Shown in pieces: positions 45,892-54,665 of a DNA stretch of 54,665 nt. Origin of the DNA: Rhodocyclales bacterium (GTDB lineage Bacteria; Pseudomonadota; Gammaproteobacteria; Burkholderiales; Rhodocyclaceae); contig JACRIZ010000003.1 in NCBI GenBank assembly GCA_016235765.1, forward strand, positions 1-54,665, read 5' to 3'. Below the pieces are notes generated by a model, which worked only from the letters and a program-made list of their open reading frames with translations, did no database searches and was not told where the DNA came from. Numbering within the stretch: position 1 is the stretch's first letter; each line of letters begins with the position of its first letter. Position numbers and translations under genes: made by a program.

Positions 45892-48800
45892 GATGGTCGC
45901 CCTCCGAGATCTGTGGCTTGCCGGGGAAGATGCGGCGCACCACGATGAAGAACACCGGCACCAGGAACACGGCCAGCAGGGTAGCCGTGACCATGCCGCC
46001 GATGACGCCGGTGCCGATGGCATGGCGGCTCTGGGCGCCGGCGCCGGTCGAAATCGCCAGCGGCAGCACGCCGAGGATGAAGGCCAGCGAGGTCATGACG
46101 ATGGGCCGGATCCGCAGGCGGCAGGCTTCCATGGTGGCCTCGGCGAGGCCCATGCCCTTCTCGTGCAGGGTGCGCGCGAACTCGATGATCAGGATGGCGT
46201 TCTTCGACGACAGGCCGATGATGGCGATCAGGCCGACCTTGAAGAAGACGTCGTTGGGCAGGCCGCGCAGGGTCACGGCCAGCACCGCGCCCAGTATGCC
46301 CAGCGGGACCACCAGGATCACCGCGAAGGGGATCGACCAGCTTTCATACAAGGCCGCCAATGCCAGGAAGACGACCAGCAGCGAGACGGCGTAGAGGAAG
46401 GGTGCCTGCGAACCCGATAGGCGTTCCTCGTACGAGGTGCCCGACCAGTCGAAGCCGATGCCCGGCGGCAGCTTGGCCGCGATCTCCTCCATGGCCGCCA
46501 TCGCCTCGCCGGTGCTGCGGCCCTTGGCCGCGCTGCCCGCGATTTTCATCGAGGGGTTGCCGTTGTAGCGGTCCAGCTTGGGCAGACCGACCTGCCACTG
46601 CAGCCTGGCGATCTCCGCCAGCGGCACCATTTCACCGCGCGTGTTGCGCACCGGCAGGCGCAGCAGGTCTTCCGGCCGCGTGCGCAGGTTCGGCTCGGCC
46701 TGCATCTGCACGCGCAGGATGCGGCCCTGGCGTACGAAGTCGTTGATGTAGGCAACGCCCAGCACCGATTGCAGGGTATCGTTGAGGTCGCCCAGGTCGA
46801 CGGACAGGGCGCGTGCCTTGGTTCGGTCGATGTCGATCAGCAGTTGGGGGCTGGGCTCCTGACCTTCCGGGCGCACGCCGGTGAGCATCGGATTCTGCGC
46901 CGCCATGCCGAGCGCCATGTTGCGCGCCTCCATCAGCTTGTCGCGGCCCAGGCCCGCGCGGTCCTGGAGCCGGAAGTCGAAGCCGCCGGCGACACCGAGT
47001 TCGGGGATCGGCGGCACGTTGGTGGCGAAGGCGAACGCCTGCTTGAGGCCGAACAGCATCATGTTGGCCCGGCCGACGATGGCACCGATGGCGCTCTGCT
47101 CGCCGGGCCGCTCGTCCCAGTCCTTCAGGCGGGTGAAGACCAGGGCTGCGTTCTGGCCCCGGCCGAGGAACGAGAAGCCGACCACGCCGATGGCGTGGGC
47201 GACCTCGGGCTGCTGGAGATAGTGGTCCTCCACCTTCTTGACGATCTCGAGGGTCCGTTCCTGGGTGGCGCCCGGCGGCAGTTGGACCATGCTGATGAAG
47301 TAGCCCTGGTCCTCCTCGGGCAGGAAGCTGCCGGGCAGGCGCATGAACAACCAGGCGACGCCGAGCAGGATGGCGCCATAGACGACCAGCCAACGGCGCG
47401 GCCGCGAGATCATGTGCGCGACGCCGGTCTGGTAGCCCCTGATGCTGGCGCCGAAGACGCGGTTGAAGAGGCCGAAGAAGCCGGTGGTCGGCAGCAGTTC
47501 CTTGCCCGGCGTGTGCTTGAGCAGCGTCGCGCACATGGCCGGCGTCAGGGTCAGCGCCATCAGGGCCGAGAAGACCATGGTCAGCACCAGGGTCACCGCG
47601 AACTGGCGATAGATGGCACCGACCGAGCCGCCGAAGAAGGCCATGGGCACGAACACGGCGCACAGCACCAGGGTGATGCCGATCACCGCCGCGTAGATCT
47701 GGTTCATCGCCTTGATGGTGGCGTCGCGCGGCGGCAGGCCTTCGGTGGTCATGATGCGCTCGACGTTCTCCACCACGACGATGGCATCGTCCACGACGAT
47801 GCCGATCGCCAGCACCATCGCGAACAGCGTCAGCACGTTGATCGAGAAGCCGAAGGCGTAGAGGCCGGACAGCGCGCCCATCAGGGCGACGGGCACCACA
47901 ACCGCCGGCACGATGGTCACGCGCAGGTTTTCCAGGAACAGATACATCACCAGGAAGACCAGGACCATCGCCTCGGCCAGCGTCTTGACCACTTCGGTGA
48001 TCGAGATCTCGACGAAACGGCTGGTGTCGTAGGGAATCTCCCAGGCAAAGCCCTTGGGGAAGTACTTCTCCAGCTCCGCCATGCGCGCCTTGACGGCCTT
48101 GGCCACGTCCAGGGCGTTGCCACCGGGCGCAACGCGCACGGCAATGGCGGCGGTCGGCTGGCCGTCGATGCGGGCGAAGATGTTGTAGTCCTGGGCGCCA
48201 AGCTCGACGCGCGCGATGTCCTTGACGCGCACCGTCGAGCCGTCCGGCTGGGCGCGGACGATGACGTCGCCGAATTCCTCGGGGGTCTGGAGGCGGCCGC
48301 GCGTGACGATGACGGCGTTGAGCTCCTGGCCGGCGGCTGCCGGCACCTGGCCCAGCTCGCCGGTGGCGAGCTGGACGTTCTGGGCACGCACGGCGCGGAC
48401 CACGTCGTTGGGCGCCAGGTTGTAGGCGTGCAGCTTCTCCGGCTTGAGCCAGAGCCGCATGGAGTATTCGGTGCCGAACAGGATGGCCTCGCCGACGCCC
48501 TTGACGCGCCGGATCGGGTCGAGCACGTTGGCCGCCGCATAGCTGCCCAGGGCGACGTTGTTGTGACTCTTGTCCGGCGAGTAGAGGGCGATGAACAGCA
48601 GGTAGTTGCGCTGCGGCTTGGTCACCGGCACGCCCAGGCGGCGCACGTCCTCGGGCAGACGCGCCTCGATCCGCTTATAGCGGTTCTGGGCCTCCACCGA
48701 CGCGGTGTCGATGTCGGTGCCCGGTTCGAAAGTCAGCGTCAGCGTGGCCGTACCGAGCTCGGAGGATGCCTCCATGTACAGGAGATGCTCGATGCCGTTC

Positions 48801-49009
48801 ATCTCCTGTTCGATCAGCGCCGTCACCGTGTCCTCGATCACTTGCGCCGAGGCGCCCGGGTAGGTGATGTTGAAAGCGATGGCGGGGGGCGCAACCGTCG
48901 GATACTGGGAGACCGGCAGGTTCTTCAGCGCGAGGCTGCCGGCCAGGACGATGACGATGGCGATGACCCAGGCGAAGATGGGTCGGTCGATGAAGAAGCG
49001 CGGCAACAT
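45884..49009 (-). CDS. RND multidrug efflux permease (HAE1 family, AcrB-like)
   Basis: A 1041-residue inner-membrane proton-driven pump of the hydrophobe/amphiphile efflux family. It starts MLPRFFIDRPIFAWVIAIVI and has twelve membrane helices and two large periplasmic loops. Hallmarks are PVSQYPTVAPPAI near the N-terminus, LAIGIVVDDAIVVVENVERI in TM4 with the paired Asp residues of proton relay, and LLKHTPGKELLP. AcrB-like pumps export drugs, dyes and detergents. It lies three bases after the membrane fusion gene and overlaps the outer-membrane factor gene. Confidence 0.96.
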   Translation of the reverse strand: MLPRFFIDRPIFAWVIAIVIVLAGSLALKNLPVSQYPTVAPPAIAFNITYPGASAQVIEDTVTALIEQEMNGIEHLLYMEASSELGTATLTLTFEPGTDIDTASVEAQNRYKRIEARLPEDVRRLGVPVTKPQRNYLLFIALYSPDKSHNNVALGSYAAANVLDPIRRVKGVGEAILFGTEYSMRLWLKPEKLHAYNLAPNDVVRAVRAQNVQLATGELGQVPAAAGQELNAVIVTRGRLQTPEEFGDVIVRAQPDGSTVRVKDIARVELGAQDYNIFARIDGQPTAAIAVRVAPGGNALDVAKAVKARMAELEKYFPKGFAWEIPYDTSRFVEISITEVVKTLAEAMVLVFLVMYLFLENLRVTIVPAVVVPVALMGALSGLYAFGFSINVLTLFAMVLAIGIVVDDAIVVVENVERIMTTEGLPPRDATIKAMNQIYAAVIGITLVLCAVFVPMAFFGGSVGAIYRQFAVTLVLTMVFSALMALTLTPAMCATLLKHTPGKELLPTTGFFGLFNRVFGASIRGYQTGVAHMISRPRRWLVVYGAILLGVAWLFMRLPGSFLPEEDQGYFISMVQLPPGATQERTLEIVKKVEDHYLQQPEVAHAIGVVGFSFLGRGQNAALVFTRLKDWDERPGEQSAIGAIVGRANMMLFGLKQAFAFATNVPPIPELGVAGGFDFRLQDRAGLGRDKLMEARNMALGMAAQNPMLTGVRPEGQEPSPQLLIDIDRTKARALSVDLGDLNDTLQSVLGVAYINDFVRQGRILRVQMQAEPNLRTRPEDLLRLPVRNTRGEMVPLAEIARLQWQVGLPKLDRYNGNPSMKIAGSAAKGRSTGEAMAAMEEIAAKLPPGIGFDWSGTSYEERLSGSQAPFLYAVSLLVVFLALAALYESWSIPFAVILVVPLGILGAVLAVTLRGLPNDVFFKVGLIAIIGLSSKNAILIIEFARTLHEKGMGLAEATMEACRLRIRPIVMTSLAFILGVLPLAISTGAGAQSRHAIGTGVIGGMVTATLLAVFLVPVFFIVVRRIFPGKPQISEGDHHA

Positions 49010-49012
49010 GGC

Positions 49013-50122
49013 TTACTTACCGGCGCCGATTTCGACGGCCTTGACCGGCGATCCCGGCCGCGCCTTCTGCAGGCCGTTCACGATCACCTTGTCGCCCGGT
49101 TTCAGGCCTTCGTTGACGATCCAGTCGGCGCCGGCCATGCCGCCCACTTTGACCGGCCGCGGCGTGACCTTGCCTTCGGCGTCCACCGTCATCACCGACT
49201 GTCCCTGGGGACTCATCATGATCGCGCGCTGCGGCACCTTGATCGCCGAGTCGATGTCGGCCTCGGGGAAGCGGATGCGGACGAAGGTGCCGGGCAGCAA
49301 TTCGCGCTTCGGGTTCGGGAACTCGGCGCGCATCTGCACCGAGCCGGTGTTCGGATCGACCGCCAGGTCGGCAAAAGTCAGCCGTCCCGCTACGCCATAC
49401 GTGCTGCCGTCTTCGAGCAGCAGTTCAACCTTGGCGCCGCCGGCGCGCTTCAGGCGCCCCGCCTTGACGGCCTGCTGCAGGCGCAGCAGATCGGCATTCG
49501 ATTGCGTGAAGTTGGCGTAGATCGGGTCGAGCTGTTCGATGGTCGCCAGCAGCGTCGCGTCGCCCTTGCCGACCAGCGCGCCCTCGGTCACCAGGGCGCG
49601 GCCGATGCGGCCGGAGATCGGCGCCGGCACGGTGGCGTTTTCGAGGTCGAGGCGTGCCTTGGCCAGCGCCGCTTCGGCCTGCTTCAGCTTGGCCTCGGCG
49701 AGGTCGAATTCCTGGCGGCTGACCGCCTTCATCTCGAGCAGGGGCCGGTAGCGCTCGACGGTCTGGCGGGCCACCTGGACATCTGCCTCGGCGGCAGCGG
49801 CGGCGGCTTGATAGGTCCGGGCGTCGAGATGGAAGAGCGAAGTTCCGGCGGCAACATCCGAGCCCTCGGTGAACAAGCGCTTCTCGACAACGCCCTCGAC
49901 GCGAGCACGCACTTGCGCCGTACGTACGGCCTGGAGCCGGCCCGGCAGTTCGCGCGTCAGCGTCGCGCTGCCGGCGGCGATGGTGAGCACCTCGACTTCG
50001 GGCGGCGGCGGGGCGGCGCCCGGGCCGCCGGCCATGCCGCCGGGACCTTGTGACTGACCTTGGCTGCAGGCCGCCAGTGCGGCGGCGATCACGATGCTGA
50101 GTGTCGGGGTGCGGAGGTTCAT
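49013..50122 (-). CDS. RND efflux periplasmic adaptor (membrane fusion protein)
   Basis: An AcrA-like adaptor of 369 residues from the ATG at 50122, preceded by GAGGA. An ATG five codons upstream at 50137 overlaps the tetR stop and is the alternative. A lipoprotein signal with lipobox LAAC is followed by a low-complexity Gly/Pro linker, the lipoyl half-motif, a helical hairpin (about 100-165) and beta-barrel domains with VPAPISGRIGRALVTEGALV and IMMSPQGQSVMTVDAEGKV. It links the pump to the outer-membrane factor. A full-core motif copy runs antisense at 49371-49396. Confidence 0.92.
   Translation of the reverse strand: MNLRTPTLSIVIAAALAACSQGQSQGPGGMAGGPGAAPPPPEVEVLTIAAGSATLTRELPGRLQAVRTAQVRARVEGVVEKRLFTEGSDVAAGTSLFHLDARTYQAAAAAAEADVQVARQTVERYRPLLEMKAVSRQEFDLAEAKLKQAEAALAKARLDLENATVPAPISGRIGRALVTEGALVGKGDATLLATIEQLDPIYANFTQSNADLLRLQQAVKAGRLKRAGGAKVELLLEDGSTYGVAGRLTFADLAVDPNTGSVQMRAEFPNPKRELLPGTFVRIRFPEADIDSAIKVPQRAIMMSPQGQSVMTVDAEGKVTPRPVKVGGMAGADWIVNEGLKPGDKVIVNGLQKARPGSPVKAVEIGAGK
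49371..49396 (+). repeat. Dispersed bipartite motif, copy 12 (in membrane fusion gene, antisense)
   Basis: Reads GCAAAA, GTCAGCCG, seven bases (TCCCGCT), ACGCC. All core bases match. The gene strand encodes GVAGRLTFA, almost the same peptide as copy 7 in the MATE gene. Confidence 0.9.
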
Positions 50123-50133
50123 GTTGTTGTTCC

Positions 50134-50751
50134 TCATTGGGGCTGGTAGGCCCGCAGAAAGCAGGCAACGATGCGTTCGACCTTCTCCGGGTCGGCATCG
50201 GGATTGAGGTCGCCCGCCAGCAGGCCGCGGGTGCGATCAAGGTTGATGAGCATGCCGTTCAGCATTTCGGCGGCGAACATCGGGTCGCCACGGCGCAGTT
50301 CGCCCCGGTCCATGGCGCTGGCCAGGAAATCTGCCAGACGGCTCACGGTCTCGAGCGGACCCTGGCGCCAGACGATGCGGGCGAGTTCGGGCAGGCGGGA
50401 AAGATCCGCGATTGCGGTGCGGTACCACTCCAGGCCCTCGGGGCTGAGCAGCTTCTTGCGCAGCGCGAGGCTGAAGGCGATCAGCCGGTCGTGCACGTCG
50501 CCGGGGGCGTCGTCCAGTTCGACGACGATGTCCCGTACGCCCAGCCGGATAGTCTCCTCGAACAAGGCTTCCTTGGTCGGGAAGTGGTTGTAGAAGGTCT
50601 GCTTGGCCACCCCGGCGGCGGCGGCGATACGATCCACGCTGGCGCCGCGGAAGCCGTCCCGGCAGAACTCCTGGCGCGCCGCTTCGATGAGGCGGCGTCG
50701 GCAGTCCGATTCCGGTGCGGGCGAGGGATGAGTAGGGACTGGGGTCGACAT
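50134..50751 (-). CDS. TetR family repressor of the RND efflux operon
   Basis: A 205-residue TetR-type regulator. The helix-turn-helix covers about residues 35-65: GFRGASVDRIAAAAGVAKQT then FYNHFPTKEALF. The C-terminal half is a ligand-binding helical domain with no close assignment. It is the first gene of the efflux operon, with its stop overlapping the possible upstream start of the adaptor. Ligand release would raise both pump and repressor. A 16-bp inverted repeat directly at its ATG is the likely operator. The atp terminator lies just upstream. Confidence 0.92.
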   Translation of the reverse strand: MSTPVPTHPSPAPESDCRRRLIEAARQEFCRDGFRGASVDRIAAAAGVAKQTFYNHFPTKEALFEETIRLGVRDIVVELDDAPGDVHDRLIAFSLALRKKLLSPEGLEWYRTAIADLSRLPELARIVWRQGPLETVSRLADFLASAMDRGELRRGDPMFAAEMLNGMLINLDRTRGLLAGDLNPDADPEKVERIVACFLRAYQPQ

Positions 50752-50766
50752 AGACTGTGTAGTCTA
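50751..50766. promoter_or_regulatory. TetR operator candidate
   Basis: TAGACT and AGTCTA form a perfect 6-bp inverted repeat with a four-base spacer. It touches the first base of the tetR ATG, so a bound repressor would block transcription or early elongation. Confidence 0.6.
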
Positions 50767-50785
50767 CTCGGGCATCCAGAAAAAG

Positions 50786-50809
50786 AAAAGGCGGCCGAAG
50801 CCGCCTTTT
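50786..50809. terminator. Bidirectional terminator after atpC
   Basis: AAAAGGCGGC and GCCGCCTTTT form a perfect 10-bp stem with a CGAA loop. On the minus strand it is followed by a T-rich run, ending the ATP synthase transcript 20 bp after the atpC stop and separating it from tetR. Confidence 0.9.
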
Positions 50810-50829
50810 TGTAACCGCTGGTTACTTCG

Positions 50830-51255
50830 TCAGTGCGTCGTCTTGCGCAGCTTCTGGATCGCCGCCAGTTGCGCCACGGCCTCGGCCAATTCGGCCTGGG
50901 CGCGCGCATAGTCGAGCTCGGATTCCTTGTTCGCCATGCTCTCTTCGGCCTTGCGCTTGGCGTCGAGTGCCTTGGCTTCGTCGAGATCCTTGCCGCGGAT
51001 CGCCGTGTCGGCCAGAACGGTCACCAGACCCGGCTGCACTTCCAGCAGGCCGCCGGCAACGAAGATCAGCTCCTCCTGGGCCTGGCCCTGGATCTTCAGG
51101 CGCACGGCGCCCGGCTTGATGCGCGTCATCAACGGCATGTGGCCGGGCAGGATGCCCAGTTCGCCCGCTTCGCCCGGCAGGACGACGAACTCCACCAGGC
51201 CGGAGAAGATGGACTCTTCTGCGCTGACGACGTCGACGTGGATGGTCATTGCCAT
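50830..51255 (-). CDS. atpC: F-type ATP synthase epsilon subunit
   Basis: A 141-residue epsilon subunit, part of the central stalk linking the catalytic head to the rotor. The N-terminal beta-sandwich shows [40 protein letters not shown] and [20 protein letters not shown]; the C-terminal helical hairpin (about 90-141) can inhibit ATP hydrolysis. It begins MAMTIHV; the internal Met3 is a possible alternative start. It is the last gene of the atp operon and is followed by a strong terminator. Confidence 0.95.
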   Translation of the reverse strand: MAMTIHVDVVSAEESIFSGLVEFVVLPGEAGELGILPGHMPLMTRIKPGAVRLKIQGQAQEELIFVAGGLLEVQPGLVTVLADTAIRGKDLDEAKALDAKRKAEESMANKESELDYARAQAELAEAVAQLAAIQKLRKTTH

Positions 51256-51280
51256 GATGGCTGTCCCTTGTGTGCGTGGC

Positions 51281-53598
<2,318 letters not shown>

Positions 53599-53610
53599 AA
53601 TCTTCTCCGA

Positions 53611-54665
53611 TTAGGCCCAGTTCTTCTTGAACTCGGTCACCGCCGCCGCCAACTGCGCTTCGCCGTCCTTGTCGAGGTCCTTGGTGGACTCGATCTTGTC
53701 CATGAACGCGCTGTGGCTCGCCTTCATGTACTTGTGCAGGTCGGCTTCGAATTGCAGCAGCTTCGGCACGTCGACGTCGTCGAAGTAGCCCTGGTTGATC
53801 GCGAACAGCGAGACGGCCATTTCCGCCACCGACAGCGGCGCATACTGCGCCTGCTTCATCAGCTCGGTGACGCGGCGACCGCGCTCCAGCTGCCGGCGGG
53901 TGGCATCGTCGAGGTCGGACGCGAACTGGGCGAAGGCCGCAAGTTCGCGGTACTGGGCCAGGGCCAGACGCACGCCGCCGCCAAGCTTCTTGATGACCTT
54001 GGTCTGCGCCGCACCGCCGACCCGCGACACCGAAATACCGGCATTGATGGCGGGACGGATACCGGCGTTGAACAGGCTGGTCTCGAGGAAAATCTGGCCG
54101 TCGGTGATCGAGATGACGTTGGTCGGCACGAAGGCGGACACGTCGCCCGCTTGCGTTTCGATCACAGGCAGCGCGGTCAGCGACCCGGTCTTGCCCTTGA
54201 CGGCGCCATTCGTGCAACGCTCGACATACTCTTCGTTGACGCGCGCGGCGCGCTCGAGCAGACGCGAGTGCAGATAGAACACGTCGCCCGGGTAGGCTTC
54301 GCGGCCCGGCGGCCGGCGCAGCAACAGGGAGATCTGGCGATAGGCCCAGGCCTGCTTGGTCAAGTCGTCGTAAATGATCAGGGCGTCCTGGCCGCGATCG
54401 CGGAAGTACTCGCCCATGGTGCAGCCGGAGTACGGGGCGATGAACTGCTGGGCGGCCGAATCGGAGGCCGAGGCGGCCACGACGATGGTGTAAGCCATGG
54501 CGCCGTGCTCTTCGAGCTTCTTGACCACGTTCATGATCGACGAGGCCTTCTGGCCGACGGCGACGTAGATGCAGAACAGGTCCTTGCCCTTCTGGTTGAT
54601 GATCGTGTCGATCGCCACCGCGGTCTTGCCGGTCTGGCGGTCGCCGATGATCAGCTCACGCTGGC
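53611..54665 (-). CDS. atpA: F-type ATP synthase alpha subunit (N-terminus outside window)
   Basis: The window holds the C-terminal 351 residues or so; the gene continues past the right edge. The P-loop [20 protein letters not shown] is just inside the window, followed by [20 protein letters not shown], the arginine-finger region [20 protein letters not shown] with [20 protein letters not shown], and the conserved C-terminal helical domain. Alpha carries non-catalytic nucleotide sites in F1. It is 12 bp upstream of atpG in the usual A-G-D-C order. Confidence 0.97.
   Translation of the reverse strand, partial: QRELIIGDRQTGKTAVAIDTIINQKGKDLFCIYVAVGQKASSIMNVVKKLEEHGAMAYTIVVAASASDSAAQQFIAPYSGCTMGEYFRDRGQDALIIYDDLTKQAWAYRQISLLLRRPPGREAYPGDVFYLHSRLLERAARVNEEYVERCTNGAVKGKTGSLTALPVIETQAGDVSAFVPTNVISITDGQIFLETSLFNAGIRPAINAGISVSRVGGAAQTKVIKKLGGGVRLALAQYRELAAFAQFASDLDDATRRQLERGRRVTELMKQAQYAPLSVAEMAVSLFAINQGYFDDVDVPKLLQFEADLHKYMKASHSAFMDKIESTKDLDKDGEAQLAAAVTEFKKNWA

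Noticed and set aside
46769-50053. Open frame of 1094 codons on the plus strand opposite the RND efflux genes
   Set aside because: It is a shadow of the permease and adaptor genes; long antisense frames are common at this GC content.
50470-50496. ATCAGCCG with ACGTC at motif spacing in tetR
   Set aside because: Two core mismatches and no A-rich leader; it is likely a coincidence.

Overview
This 54.7 kb window is GC-rich, densely packed bacterial chromosome. The gene content points to a betaproteobacterium, most likely in or near the Rhodocyclales. The clues are a ferrooxidans-type GshA, MetX paired with MetW, a truncated regulatory PTS (EIIA-Man, HPr, EI without a permease), a 1287-residue DUF3683 FAD/Fe-S oxidoreductase, adjacent DUF2844 and DUF3443 genes, and DUF971-ubiE-Tim44-ubiJ. 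No rRNA, tRNA, CRISPR array or complete insertion sequence was seen.

Layout. 1-6.5 kb: end of amtB, purU-thrH-yheS (minus), then a small secreted protein, a solitary adenine-N6 methyltransferase and gshA (plus). 6.5-9.5 kb: HD-GYP phosphodiesterase, DUF3050 protein, periplasmic rhodanese. 9.5-14.6 kb: small protein, apbE, regulatory PTS and aspA, closely spaced or overlapping. 14.6-16.9 kb: an accessory islet with an AAA/DUF4143 ATPase, a BrnTA toxin-antitoxin pair and the only long gene-poor stretch. 16.9-26.4 kb: metX-metW, NDUFA9-like reductase, slt, fau, HDOD protein, cysK-ilvA, yqaA. 26.4-33.4 kb: chemoreceptor, MATE pump, FAD/Fe-S oxidoreductase. 33.4-41.3 kb: DUF2844-DUF3443-small-ORF group, HIT protein with two paralogous PilZ-like proteins, phoB-phoR with a Pho box. 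41.3-44.5 kb: DUF971-ubiE-Tim44-ubiJ and a haem c protein. 44.5-54.7 kb: TetR-regulated RND efflux operon and the 3' half of the F-type ATP synthase operon (atpA, G, D, C).

The most striking signal is not a gene. A bipartite motif of about 26 bp (A-rich leader, GTCAGCCG, seven bases, ACGCC) recurs at least 13 times in both orientations. It lies inside 11 unrelated genes in every usable reading frame and twice in one intergenic region. Seven copies match all 13 core bases exactly, far beyond chance. It behaves as a DNA-level repeat, for example an uptake-type or chromosome-organising motif or a miniature inserted repeat, and I cannot assign it to a family I know.

Other points of interest are a 33-bp palindrome overlapping the promoter of a probably leaderless ATPase gene, paired operator-like elements before brnT, aspartic-protease-like motifs in the DUF3443 lipoprotein, and translational coupling of apbE to the regulatory PTS.
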